64,000 nt of DNA from the NCBI RefSeq assembly GCF_005930355.1, contig NZ_VDBO01000004.1, positions 165,923 to 229,922 on the forward strand, in the 5' to 3' direction. Shown one piece after another: positions 26,048-34,357 of this stretch. The notes beneath the pieces were generated by a model, which worked only from the letters and a program-made list of their open reading frames with translations, was not told where the DNA came from and did no database searches. How positions within the stretch are numbered: position 1 is the first letter of the stretch; each line of letters opens with the position of its first letter. A program made the position numbers and the translations under genes. Origin of the DNA: Paenibacillus sinopodophylli. Its GTDB lineage: Bacteria; Bacillota; Bacilli; Paenibacillales; Paenibacillaceae.

Positions 26048-26469
26048 TGTAGATCTTTCAGGGTTAATTGAATAATGGACCTTTATTTACCCTCCAACAA
26101 TGTAATCCCTTTCATTCACATTATACTTGAAGTATTTGGTTGATTTTCATAGAAATTATGTGTTAATTGTGAAAAATCAAATCGTTTCCTTGTTTAGTAT
26201 GACAACCCGTTAGGATCCCTATAGAAAGTTAATTTTGCGTTTTGCACAAAAAAGAGTTAGAAGTTCGCATAATCATTGAAATATCCTCCCTGCTAGCGAG
26301 GCTATATAGTTGTAGTCACGTTGAATGTTATACAGCTTTTGTAACCAGTCACATACTAAGAGGACTAACCTTCTCTATCCTTGTTAAGATCACCACTAAT
26401 AGGAAGGAAAATGAAGGGAAATGTCGAATTTTATAATTTTAGCATTTAATGACAAGTGGAGGTAATAAC
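26048..26469. other. A/T-rich intergenic region
   Basis: 422 bases between the divergent formamidase and SUFU-domain genes. A 64-codon open frame (26242-26436) lacks a ribosome site and was rejected. A TATAAT at 26432-26437 could be the -10 of the next gene, but no good -35 is seen. Confidence 0.5.
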
Positions 26470-27123
26470 ATGACCCGATCAACAGAGAATTATGAGCAAA
26501 TTTATGCCCATGTAGAAACATATATTGGTCCTATCGAAGGGGTATTTCGGGAGATCATTTCGGATAACCTATCGATCGACATTATAGTGGCGGCTCCAAC
26601 TTCGAAACGAAATTGCTATACATTCGTTACTTATGGAATGAGCGAATTACCAATGACCGTTCCAGAAGGGGCAGAAGAATACCGTTACGCTGAACTTATG
26701 ATCTGTTTGCCTCCAACTTGGAAAATCTCAGACGAGGACTTCAAAGATGAGCGGAATTATTGGCCCGTCCGTGCTCTAAAAACATTGGCGAGATTTCCGC
26801 ATGAGTACCATACTTGGCTTTACATGGGGCATACCCTTGCGAATGGCGAGCCGGTAAAGCCTTACAGCGAGGGCACGAAATTTCAAGGCATGCTGCTTTC
26901 TCTTCCAGACGTTGAAGATAAAAGGGAATTTTTCAATTTAACGATCTCTGATGAAAAAGTCATACACTTCTTCACATTAGTCCCCATATATCAGGAAGAA
27001 ATGGACTATAAACTCAAAAACGGTATGGAGGCATTATTCGCAAAGCTCAATAAGATCGGTACGGATGATGTCGTTAACTTGAACCGCAAAAATACTTGCA
27101 AAAAGGTTTTCGGACTCTTCTAA
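26470..27123 (+). CDS. Suppressor-of-fused (SUFU) domain protein
   Basis: Cytosolic protein of 217 residues. YTFVTYGMSELPMTVPEGAE near residue 62, ELMICLPPTWKI near 85, WPVRALKTLARFPHEYHTWL near 108 and LLSLPDVEDKREFF near 148 fit the bacterial SUFU family (PF05076), including YqfB-like immunity and unknown-function proteins. A GGAGGTAATAAC site sits directly before this ATG; an upstream GTG or ATG seven codons earlier is less likely. In bacteria many SUFU proteins are toxin immunity proteins, but no toxin gene is next to it, so no function is assigned. Confidence 0.85.
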   Translation: MTRSTENYEQIYAHVETYIGPIEGVFREIISDNLSIDIIVAAPTSKRNCYTFVTYGMSELPMTVPEGAEEYRYAELMICLPPTWKISDEDFKDERNYWPVRALKTLARFPHEYHTWLYMGHTLANGEPVKPYSEGTKFQGMLLSLPDVEDKREFFNLTISDEKVIHFFTLVPIYQEEMDYKLKNGMEALFAKLNKIGTDDVVNLNRKNTCKKVFGLF

Positions 27124-27160
27124 CCTGCTCTCAGCAAAAGCGATAGACCTGAGCCAAAAC

Positions 27161-27202
27161 AAAAAACGGCTATGCATCACGCGATGCAAAGCCGGTTTTT
27201 TT
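27161..27202. terminator. Bidirectional terminator between SUFU gene and yitT
   Basis: Hairpin arms AAAAACGGCT-TGCATC and GATGCA-AGCCGGTTTTTT, flanked by A and T runs; works for both convergent genes. Confidence 0.92.
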
Positions 27203-27211
27203 CATATGGTT

Positions 27212-28078
27212 CTAGTGAATACTGCCCTTGCTGAACCCGCCGCCCATTACATCGGAGACATGCTCAATGGCAATAAACGCGTTCTCGTCAATGGATTGCA
27301 CAATCGACTTTAGCTTCGCCAGCTCGAGACGAGAAACGACGCAATAGATCATCTGCGTCTCATCCTTCGAGTAGCCACCGCGTGCTTGAATCAAAGTTGT
27401 ACTTCGTCCCAAACGGTCAATGATGGCCTGAGAAACCTCCTCGAACTCCGAGGATATAATTGTAACCGATTTGGACTCATCAAGACCCTCAACGACTATA
27501 TCAATTAACTTAATCGCGATATAGTAAGTAAACATCGAATACATAGCTGAATCCCATTCGAATACGAAGCCTGCCACAACAAATATGACAACGTTGAATA
27601 TCATAATAATTTGTCCAACCGGCATACGCAATTTTTTGGAAATAAGAATAGATACAATCTCCACACCGTCTAGCGAGCCGCCGAACCGAATAGCAAGACC
27701 GACACCTGCTCCAAGAATCAATCCGCCGAACAGCACTGCCAGCAGCTTCTCTTCCGTGAAAGCTTCAACATGATGCAGAAGCGAGGTTGTAATCGACATG
27801 ACAATAATACCGTAAAGCGTAGAGATCGCGAACGTTTTGCCAATTTGCTTATAACCGAGGATGAGAAACGGTACATTCACAATAAACAAGTAAACGCCTA
27901 GGGGCAGTGGCGTCAAATGGGCAAGCATGATTGAAATACCGGCAATACCGCCATCGATTACGTTATTCGGTACGAGGAACAATTCCAAGGCTACGCCCAT
28001 TAGAACCGATCCGATCGTAATGAATACAAATCGTTTAAAAATTTCTAAAGATGATAACCCCTTATGTACCTTTGCCAA
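27212..28078 (-). CDS. YitT family membrane protein (DUF161 and DUF2179)
   Basis: Membrane protein of 288 residues. Five to six helices in the first 200 residues (GSVLMGVALELFLVPNNVIDG, GGIAGISIMLAH, FGGLILGAGVGLAIRFGGSLDG) are followed by a cytosolic DUF2179 domain (residues about 215-285; SKDETQMIYCVVSRLEL). This two-domain form is common and multi-copy in Bacillota; the transported substrate is not known. The gene is alone between two terminators. Confidence 0.92.
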   Translation of the reverse strand: MAKVHKGLSSLEIFKRFVFITIGSVLMGVALELFLVPNNVIDGGIAGISIMLAHLTPLPLGVYLFIVNVPFLILGYKQIGKTFAISTLYGIIVMSITTSLLHHVEAFTEEKLLAVLFGGLILGAGVGLAIRFGGSLDGVEIVSILISKKLRMPVGQIIMIFNVVIFVVAGFVFEWDSAMYSMFTYYIAIKLIDIVVEGLDESKSVTIISSEFEEVSQAIIDRLGRSTTLIQARGGYSKDETQMIYCVVSRLELAKLKSIVQSIDENAFIAIEHVSDVMGGGFSKGSIH

Positions 28079-28170
28079 CAGTTCAACCTCCGTCTATTCT
28101 TGAGTCTACTTTTGACTTTAGCACAAAAATAGGATTTATTCAAAAAGGATTCGATGTTGTTTCCCCTCAA

Positions 28171-28214
28171 TAAAAAGAACTGCCTCTGGCGGCTTTGTCA
28201 CCACAGGGCAGTTC
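28171..28214 (-). terminator. Terminator after the small acidic gene
   Basis: Minus strand stem GAACTGCC.../...GGCAGTTC, long partly paired stem, followed by TTTTTATT. Confidence 0.8.
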
Positions 28215-28244
28215 ATCTTAGGTGGAGCATCGAGTTACCAAGCG

Positions 28245-28526
28245 TTACTCAACGTAACCGGCAAGTCCCTTGTCCATCAAATAATCCATCTCGGCATCAA
28301 GAATCGATTCCACGACGAGCTCATTCGACTTCACGTCCGGACGACTGAGCACATAATCGACAAGCTCGTCGCCGTCGATTTCTACCTCGCCGTTTTTGTC
28401 TTCCTTCGCATTGTTGATGAAAGCCTGCTCATGCTTCAATACCAGCTTAATCAACTGCTCGTCTGCCTTTGTTTCGCTTGCTATATGGTTCACAAGCTCC
28501 TGCTCATTCAATTGCTCACTCATCAT
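28245..28526 (-). CDS. Small acidic protein of unknown function
   Basis: 93 residues, strongly acidic, all helical by eye. A clear AGGAGATG ribosome site precedes the paired ATG codons. The 12-residue segment DKNGEVEIDGDE has oxygen ligands at loop positions 1, 3, 5, 9 and 12 as in an EF-hand, but lacks glycine at position 6, so calcium binding is only a suggestion. I do not recognise the family. Flanked by a terminator and the ABC exporter operon. Confidence 0.7.
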   Translation of the reverse strand: MMSEQLNEQELVNHIASETKADEQLIKLVLKHEQAFINNAKEDKNGEVEIDGDELVDYVLSRPDVKSNELVVESILDAEMDYLMDKGLAGYVE

Positions 28527-28595
28527 CTGTCATCTCCTAATCGTAGCGCTCGTCTCATTGTACCACAATCATTTGGCCATTATGAGCACAGCAAG

Positions 28596-30335
28596 TTAAG
28601 CCTTTTGTAAAAACGTGTGACTATGCAGCTTATAATAGAGTCCTCGCCTTGCTAACAGCTCCTCATGACTGCCTCTCTCCATAATCTTACCATCTTGAAC
28701 GTACAGAATTTGATCCGCATGCCGTATCGTACTTAACCGGTGGGCAATAACGAAGCTTGTTCTTCCGCTCAGCAGCTTCTTCATCGCTTCCTGAATTTGC
28801 AGTTCAGCCAGCGTATCCACGCTGCTCGTCGCCTCATCTAAAATAAGCAGCGCGGGATCGCCTAATACAGCACGTGCAATCGTAATCAACTGGCGTTGAC
28901 CATGGCTGATATTGCCGCCTTCTGCCGTCAGCAATGTCTCATAACCTTGCGGAAGCTTCGCGATAAAACTAGCTGCGTTAGCCTGCTCGGCCGCTGCTTC
29001 CACCTCTTCGTTCGTTGCATCAAGCTTGCCATAGCGTATGTTATCACGAATCGAGCCCGTGAACAGATGAGCATCCTGAAGGACGATGCCAAGCTGACTA
29101 CGCAAGCTATTTTTATCAACCTCGCGAATATCTTTGTCGTCTATTCGTATTTGTCCGCTCTTCACTTCGAAGAAACGTCCAATTAAGTTAATAATCGTGG
29201 TCTTCCCCGCTCCCGTGGGCCCGACCAAGGCAATTGTCTGTCCTGGCAGGGCCGTGAAGCTGATGTCGCTGAGTGCCGCTGTCCCATCCTTATACTCGAA
29301 GCATACATCACGGAATTCAACCTTGCCGTTAATTGCACCTAGCTCCGCCACACTTTCGGCAGCGTCATATTCCGACGGTACCTCCATCATCTCGAACACT
29401 CGCTCCGCGCCGGCGATACCGGATTGAATCAAATTGTACTGGTTAGCAACCTCATTCAATGGGCCGCTGAATTGTCTCGAATAACCTAGGAAACTTATAA
29501 TAACACCGACGCTTGCTTGGTCATGTACAGCGAGCCAGCCTCCAACGCCTGCAATGATCAAATAGCTGATATGGCCGAACACATTCATGAACGGTCCCAT
29601 TGTACCCGAATAGATTTGCGCCTTAATACCGACCTTCTTCAGATTCGCATTCGCGGCACTGAATTGCTCGGCCATTCGCTCCTCCTGATGAAACAGCGCG
29701 ACTACCTTCTGACCGGAAACCGTCTCCTCGATAAAGCTGTTAAGTGCTCCAAGCTCCTGTTGCTGTGCCTTGAATTGTCGCTTCGTTACCTTGGCAATAC
29801 GCTTCGATACAAATACAATAACCGGAATCACGATTAGTGCTACAAGCGTGAGCCAGCCATTAAGCAGCAGCATCATCGTGAATGAACCAATAAGCATAAT
29901 GACGCTCGAAATCAATTGAATCAAGCTTTGATTGAGCGTGTTCGTTACGTTATCAATATCGTTAGTCGTGCGGCTCATCAGCTCGCCGTGACTTCTGCTT
30001 GCGAAGAAGGGAATAGGCAGCTTCTGCAAATGACTGAACAAATCTTGCCGCAAGCCCCATACTGTTCGCTGCGATACCTCTGCTAAGAAAAAAGCCTGCA
30101 GCCAGCCAACTAAGCTTCCAGCTGCATAGACCGCCAGCATAAGCAAGCATAGCTGGAGAAAACCGTCATACTGCTTGGCTACGATATAATCGTCTAGTGC
30201 TTTACCAAGCAAATACGGTCCGGCCAGTGTAAGCCCCGCGGCCACAATCGTCAGCATAATGACCGTAATCAGCTTAGCCCGTTGATGAAGCAAATAATGT
30301 CCGATTTTTTTGAGCGTTGACCATGTCTGATTCAT
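28596..30335 (-). CDS. ABC exporter half-transporter, catalytic-site subunit (YfiC-like)
   Basis: 579 residues: a six-helix export domain (to about 310) and a nucleotide-binding domain. Walker A GPTGAGKTT near 365, an unusual signature ISHGQRQL near 467, and Walker B LLILDEATSSVD near 488 with the catalytic Glu, then the switch His in IAHRLST. It starts 3 bases after its partner gene. Paired with a subunit that has Asp in place of Glu, this gives a heterodimer with one working and one degenerate ATP site. Probable multidrug or lipid exporter; substrate unknown. Confidence 0.92.
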   Translation of the reverse strand: MNQTWSTLKKIGHYLLHQRAKLITVIMLTIVAAGLTLAGPYLLGKALDDYIVAKQYDGFLQLCLLMLAVYAAGSLVGWLQAFFLAEVSQRTVWGLRQDLFSHLQKLPIPFFASRSHGELMSRTTNDIDNVTNTLNQSLIQLISSVIMLIGSFTMMLLLNGWLTLVALIVIPVIVFVSKRIAKVTKRQFKAQQQELGALNSFIEETVSGQKVVALFHQEERMAEQFSAANANLKKVGIKAQIYSGTMGPFMNVFGHISYLIIAGVGGWLAVHDQASVGVIISFLGYSRQFSGPLNEVANQYNLIQSGIAGAERVFEMMEVPSEYDAAESVAELGAINGKVEFRDVCFEYKDGTAALSDISFTALPGQTIALVGPTGAGKTTIINLIGRFFEVKSGQIRIDDKDIREVDKNSLRSQLGIVLQDAHLFTGSIRDNIRYGKLDATNEEVEAAAEQANAASFIAKLPQGYETLLTAEGGNISHGQRQLITIARAVLGDPALLILDEATSSVDTLAELQIQEAMKKLLSGRTSFVIAHRLSTIRHADQILYVQDGKIMERGSHEELLARRGLYYKLHSHTFLQKA

Positions 30336-30338
30336 TTG

Positions 30339-32066
30339 TTAAGCTCCTTGCTGGGATAAGGCCATTTGTTGGTAGAGTTTGCTTGTATGAAGCAGCTCTG
30401 CATGTGTGCCAATCGCCGTCATTCGACCTTCCTCAAGCACAATAATTCGATCAGCTTCTTGAACCGAGGTAATCCGTTGTCCAATAATGAAACAGGTGCT
30501 GCTCTTCATGATCGCTTGCAGCGCGTTCCGGATCAGCAAATCAGTTTGAGGATCGACAGCACTTGTGCAGTCGTCAAGAATAACAATCTTAGGTTTAAGC
30601 AGCAGCGTCCTCGCAATCGACAATCGCTGCTTTTGACCGCCCGAGAGATTGACGCCTCGCTGGCCAAGCAACGTATCATAGCCATCCGCAAGCTTCATAA
30701 TGAAGGCGTGCGCCTCTGCAGCCTTTGCAGCTTCTTCAATATCCTGCTGGCTCGCTTGCGGATTGCCGAAGCTGATGTTCTCACGAATCGTACCACTGAA
30801 CAAATGAGCTTGCTGCAGCACCATACCAATCTGGCCTTGCAGCTCCTGCGGAGTTAGCTCGTTAACCGGACGCGAGTCGATGCTGATTATGCCCTTTGTG
30901 GGCGTATAGAAGGCCGGAATGAGGCTGACCAACGTCGATTTTCCCGCCCCATTCACGCCAACGATTCCAATGGTTTCTCCAGGCTCGGCCGTAAAATCGA
31001 TATGGTGAAGCACTGCCGTGTCTAGTTCACCCTCATAACTAAAACTCACTTGATCAAAGCGGACCCTGCCTCCCGTTATGGGCTGCGGCTGCTTTCCAGA
31101 TTCCAAGGTCCCGCGCTGCTCGTCAGCGGGAAGCTCCAGTACTTCGTTAATGCGATCCGCAGATGCTTTGGCCCGAGAAATCGCCATCAGTTGGTTGCCG
31201 AGCCCTAAGGTAGAGAATAGCAATTGTGTAATATAGGTTAAAAAAGCGGCAAGGCTTCCGACGGATAGACTGCCTTTCTCGGATAACATACCTCCATACC
31301 ATAACGCTGCAACGATACTAATGTTGAGGATAATGGACATAAGCGGCGAATTAAGTGCTACGATCTTAGCCGCTTTCAAGCTCGCATGCAGCAAGTTCGA
31401 ATTCGTTTCACTGAAGCGCTGTTCCTCGTAATCCGAGCGAACGAATGCTTTCACCACTCGGATACCCGATAAATTTTCCTGCATCACCGTATTTACCTGA
31501 TCAAGCCGCTGCTGCATCAAAGCGAATAATGGAACCGTAATTCTTGTCGTGACGAATAAGAATGCAGCGAGCAGCGGAATCATTGCAAGTAGAATGACAG
31601 ACAGCCGTGGACTGATCATAAACGCCATAATCAAACTGCCGACGATAATGAACGTATCACGCGCAAATACGCGCAGCAGCAACAGCACAAGGTTCTGGAT
31701 CTGGGTAATATCGCCAGTCAGGCGCGTTACAATGGAGCCTGAGCCTAGGCGATCCAGGGAACGGAGCGATAAGCTCTGTATTTTGCGGAACAACTCCTGC
31801 CGCAGATCCGCCCCGAAGCTCAAGGAAGCGATCGTCGCGAATACCGTACAGCCTACGCCTGCAAGTAAGCCAACCAGTGCTGCAATAAGCATCTTAGGCG
31901 CTGTACCCGTAATTGCTCCCAGATTCCCTGCTATGATGCCATCGTTCACAATAGCCGCCATGAACCTCGGCTGCAGCAAATCCATAACTACCTCAAGCAG
32001 CATGAAGAGCGGCGCCAACACAGCGGGCCATTTGTATTTCTTTAGAAATCTAGCAAGCTTCAACAT
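30339..32066 (-). CDS. ABC exporter half-transporter, degenerate-site subunit (YfiB-like)
   Basis: 575 residues with an N-terminal six-helix domain and C-terminal ATPase. Walker A GVNGAGKST near 363, canonical signature LSGGQKQR near 470, and Walker B IVILDDCTSAVD near 492, where Asp replaces the catalytic Glu. The switch region reads IGQRITS, with Gln in place of His. Both changes mark the non-hydrolysing half of heterodimeric exporters such as TM287/288 or BmrCD. First gene of a two-gene operon. Confidence 0.93.
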   Translation of the reverse strand: MLKLARFLKKYKWPAVLAPLFMLLEVVMDLLQPRFMAAIVNDGIIAGNLGAITGTAPKMLIAALVGLLAGVGCTVFATIASLSFGADLRQELFRKIQSLSLRSLDRLGSGSIVTRLTGDITQIQNLVLLLLRVFARDTFIIVGSLIMAFMISPRLSVILLAMIPLLAAFLFVTTRITVPLFALMQQRLDQVNTVMQENLSGIRVVKAFVRSDYEEQRFSETNSNLLHASLKAAKIVALNSPLMSIILNISIVAALWYGGMLSEKGSLSVGSLAAFLTYITQLLFSTLGLGNQLMAISRAKASADRINEVLELPADEQRGTLESGKQPQPITGGRVRFDQVSFSYEGELDTAVLHHIDFTAEPGETIGIVGVNGAGKSTLVSLIPAFYTPTKGIISIDSRPVNELTPQELQGQIGMVLQQAHLFSGTIRENISFGNPQASQQDIEEAAKAAEAHAFIMKLADGYDTLLGQRGVNLSGGQKQRLSIARTLLLKPKIVILDDCTSAVDPQTDLLIRNALQAIMKSSTCFIIGQRITSVQEADRIIVLEEGRMTAIGTHAELLHTSKLYQQMALSQQGA

Positions 32067-32108
32067 CGCGTCACCTTACTCTCTTGTTGTTTGGGGAAAC
32101 ACAAATAA

Positions 32109-32150
32109 AGAGGGCAGCGCTTCACGCACCCTCTTGTTCGTTCCATTATA
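32109..32150 (-). promoter_or_regulatory. -10 element and leader hairpin before the first ABC exporter pair
   Basis: Minus strand TATAAT at 32145-32150; no good -35. A hairpin with arms AGAGGG and CCCTCT (32109-32134) would form the first 30 bases of the mRNA or end the upstream transcript. It is followed by TATTTGTGTTT, too weak for a firm terminator call. Confidence 0.45.
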
Positions 32151-32289
32151 ACATCCCTTGGGCCATCCAGTGTGTGAAAAAAGCCGTTCCCTTTGAGAAT
32201 AATGATTTTCAATGACCGACGACTCGTTTCTATTGGAATAACTATTACAATGAAAGAGTTAAAAACGGTGCGTGAATGGTTGTGGTTAT

Positions 32290-32868
32290 TCAGTTAGTGG
32301 GACTGCTTGAAGATTGTTCATCAGCTCCCAGCCAATGTTTCACTTGATTATCCATCTCCACTCGCAAGTCATTTATGTGCCCAGCATCTCCAACTATCAT
32401 TTTCAAGTATTTCTCGGGGAACATTTTTTTCAAAGAGGACTGATATAAATCCCCATCTTCGGGCTCAATGTATTCGACTACAGCATATCCAGATGCTTTT
32501 TTTTGCAAACGAATCACAGCAGGCAGCGAATGTCCTGCTTGATTTTCTAGCCCCGAGGATTTGTTGTAGCCACCAAAATAAGAATGCATATAGACACTTA
32601 GGATGCCATTTGATTCGCTGGTACCATATACGTGATGAACCTCAAATTGCTTTTCCGTGTTGAAGTATATAGCGGAGTTTTTTTGAATAATGTGATTTGA
32701 TATCGCTACATTTATCTCTTCAGAAATCGGATTTGCTGACTGATTCTGTTCGGATGCGATAGAATTCACTCTATCGCCACTCTTATCAGAAGTAATACTC
32801 TCACCCGCCTTACAAGCACTAAGTACGCAAGCAATCGAAATCATAAATATCATCATTTTAACCTTCAC
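32290..32868 (-). CDS. Lipoprotein of unknown function
   Basis: 192 residues from a GTG start placed 5 bases after AAGGAGGACTTCT. Signal peptide with lipobox VLSAC near residue 16, then a low-complexity Ser/Asn-rich linker and a compact domain (about residues 55-185) with FEVHHVYGTSESNG and HSYFGGYN. I do not recognise the family. The composition is more A/T-rich than flanking genes. Monocistronic by spacing; possible Fur-like dyad to its left was rejected as too weak. Confidence 0.72.
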   Translation of the reverse strand: MKVKMMIFMISIACVLSACKAGESITSDKSGDRVNSIASEQNQSANPISEEINVAISNHIIQKNSAIYFNTEKQFEVHHVYGTSESNGILSVYMHSYFGGYNKSSGLENQAGHSLPAVIRLQKKASGYAVVEYIEPEDGDLYQSSLKKMFPEKYLKMIVGDAGHINDLRVEMDNQVKHWLGADEQSSSSPTN

Positions 32869-33170
32869 AGAAGTCCTCCTTATAAATCCTATTACAACAT
32901 CATCACTTCGCTTACTTATATTGCCAAATGAGTTAAAAAACATTAACTATATAGACTCTATGTCTATCGTTTAAGTTGCATTTTGGGACATTTTATTCAT
33001 TAAAATGTTTACAATTATCGCATTCCCTATCATAAGCTAATTCATGCCTACACCTTAGTTCACTTACTTGGAATATTATTATGCCTACCCAAATTATAGA
33101 CGGCCTTATCCAAAACTTTGAACTCGATCATCTTTTTAAGTCATGAGAAATCAACCGGATTACTTCACAC

Positions 33171-33202
33171 AAAAAAAGAACAGCTGCCTTAACATACTGT
33201 TC
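33171..33202 (-). terminator. Terminator of the SorC-family regulator gene
   Basis: Minus strand GAACAG...CTGTTC stem with a 13-base loop, followed by seven T, just after the stop codon. Confidence 0.85.
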
Positions 33203-33214
33203 CTTCTACAGCAT

Positions 33215-34171
33215 TTAATTGTCACGTTCCAGCAAATATCTGCCTGTAAACTGATCGGTAATCAACACGTTCGTATAGCCGCCTCGCAAGGCACCGTATA
33301 TCCCATTTACCTTTTTGGCACCGCCAGCTACTAGAATGGACTTTTCCTTGCGCTTCAGCTCATCCAAGCTAATGCCGATCGTACGCTCATTAAGCTCCTC
33401 AGAGCATATCGCACCTGCTGCATCAATATAACGCGAGCATATATCTCCTGCTGCCCTTGAACGAATAACGTCCAAATCAGATTCCGTGAAATAATTCGCC
33501 CGTATCAGCACAGAGTCATCCGTCGGCGCTCCTACCGTTACGACTGCGATATTGGACAGCTTCCCCAGCTCCAAAATGTTACGAATATGCCGATCAGATT
33601 CAATCGTCCGTTTCACGACCTCGTGATCCACTAACGCAGGCAGCGGAATAAAGTAAGGGATCGTGTGAAACGCCTTGCCGAATAAATGAACGATCTCATA
33701 CGCATACGTATTCGTTTCCGAGTGACTGACACCGCCGTTCAGTTGAACCACCTTCACATCACGAACAGGCTTATCCTTCAATTGTGTAGCCATCTGAAAG
33801 AGGGTCGTTCCCCACGTTGTCGCAATAATATCACCGTCTCGCACCGTTTCGTACAAATACGAAGCTGCTGCTTCGCCAATATACCGTTTCACAATACCGT
33901 CCTCGTATTGGGGAACAGAGACGATAACGACCTTCTTCAATCCAAACTTGGATTGCAGCCGTTCAGCAAGCATAAAGTTGTTCTCATTCGGATGAACGAT
34001 TTTGATTTGGACGTAGCCTTCATCCTTTGCCTGCTGTAAAAATCGAGATATCGTAGGGCGAGACACTCCCAGCTTCTGTGCGATTTCCTCTTGGTTGTAA
34101 TTCAGCTCATAGTAGAGCCTCGCCACATCTATCATCTTGCTCAGCTTCTCATCCATTCGATCATCCGCCAT
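33215..34171 (-). CDS. SorC/DeoR-type sugar-binding transcriptional regulator
   Basis: 318 residues. An N-terminal helix-turn-helix (YNQEEIAQKLGVSRPTISRF, residues about 25-45) is followed by a sugar-phosphate-binding SorC domain with GDIIATTWGTT near 112 and SILVAGGAKKVNGIYGALRGGY near 280. B. subtilis DeoR has the same fold and senses deoxyribose 5-phosphate. Its usual partners (deoC, nupC, pdp) are not adjacent. The next gene leftward on the strand is unrelated, so it probably acts elsewhere. Given the DNA-degrading protein next to it, a nucleoside link is possible but is inference. Confidence 0.9.
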   Translation of the reverse strand: MADDRMDEKLSKMIDVARLYYELNYNQEEIAQKLGVSRPTISRFLQQAKDEGYVQIKIVHPNENNFMLAERLQSKFGLKKVVIVSVPQYEDGIVKRYIGEAAASYLYETVRDGDIIATTWGTTLFQMATQLKDKPVRDVKVVQLNGGVSHSETNTYAYEIVHLFGKAFHTIPYFIPLPALVDHEVVKRTIESDRHIRNILELGKLSNIAVVTVGAPTDDSVLIRANYFTESDLDVIRSRAAGDICSRYIDAAGAICSEELNERTIGISLDELKRKEKSILVAGGAKKVNGIYGALRGGYTNVLITDQFTGRYLLERDN

Positions 34172-34280
34172 CCAGGCTCCACTCTTTCTATATCAGACTA
34201 TCCGATCTCCTTAATTCCACACAAACTATAGCAAAACAGCATGAAAAATACAACAACTCGATCCACCCTGCCATTGAAAA

Positions 34281-34322
34281 ATAAAACGCCCCGCCCCACT
34301 TATATGAAGTGGAACGAGGCGC
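34281..34322 (-). terminator. Terminator of the giant nuclease/nucleotidase gene
   Basis: Minus strand G/C-rich stem (GCGCCTCGTTCCACTT pairing with AAGTGGGGCGGGGCGT, several mismatches) followed by TTTTATTTTT. Confidence 0.85.
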
Positions 34323-34357
34323 TCTGCTTTATTTCGAGCTTTTAGTGTGTTTCTTCA

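Noticed and set aside
26242..26436. 64-codon plus-strand open frame between formamidase and SUFU genes
   Set aside because: TTG start without ribosome site, biased composition, no recognisable domain.
32194..32211. Fur-like dyad TGAGAATAATGATTTTCA upstream of the first exporter pair
   Set aside because: Symmetry and consensus match are poor (14 of 18 symmetric, three mismatches to 7-1-7), and the placement is far upstream of the -10.
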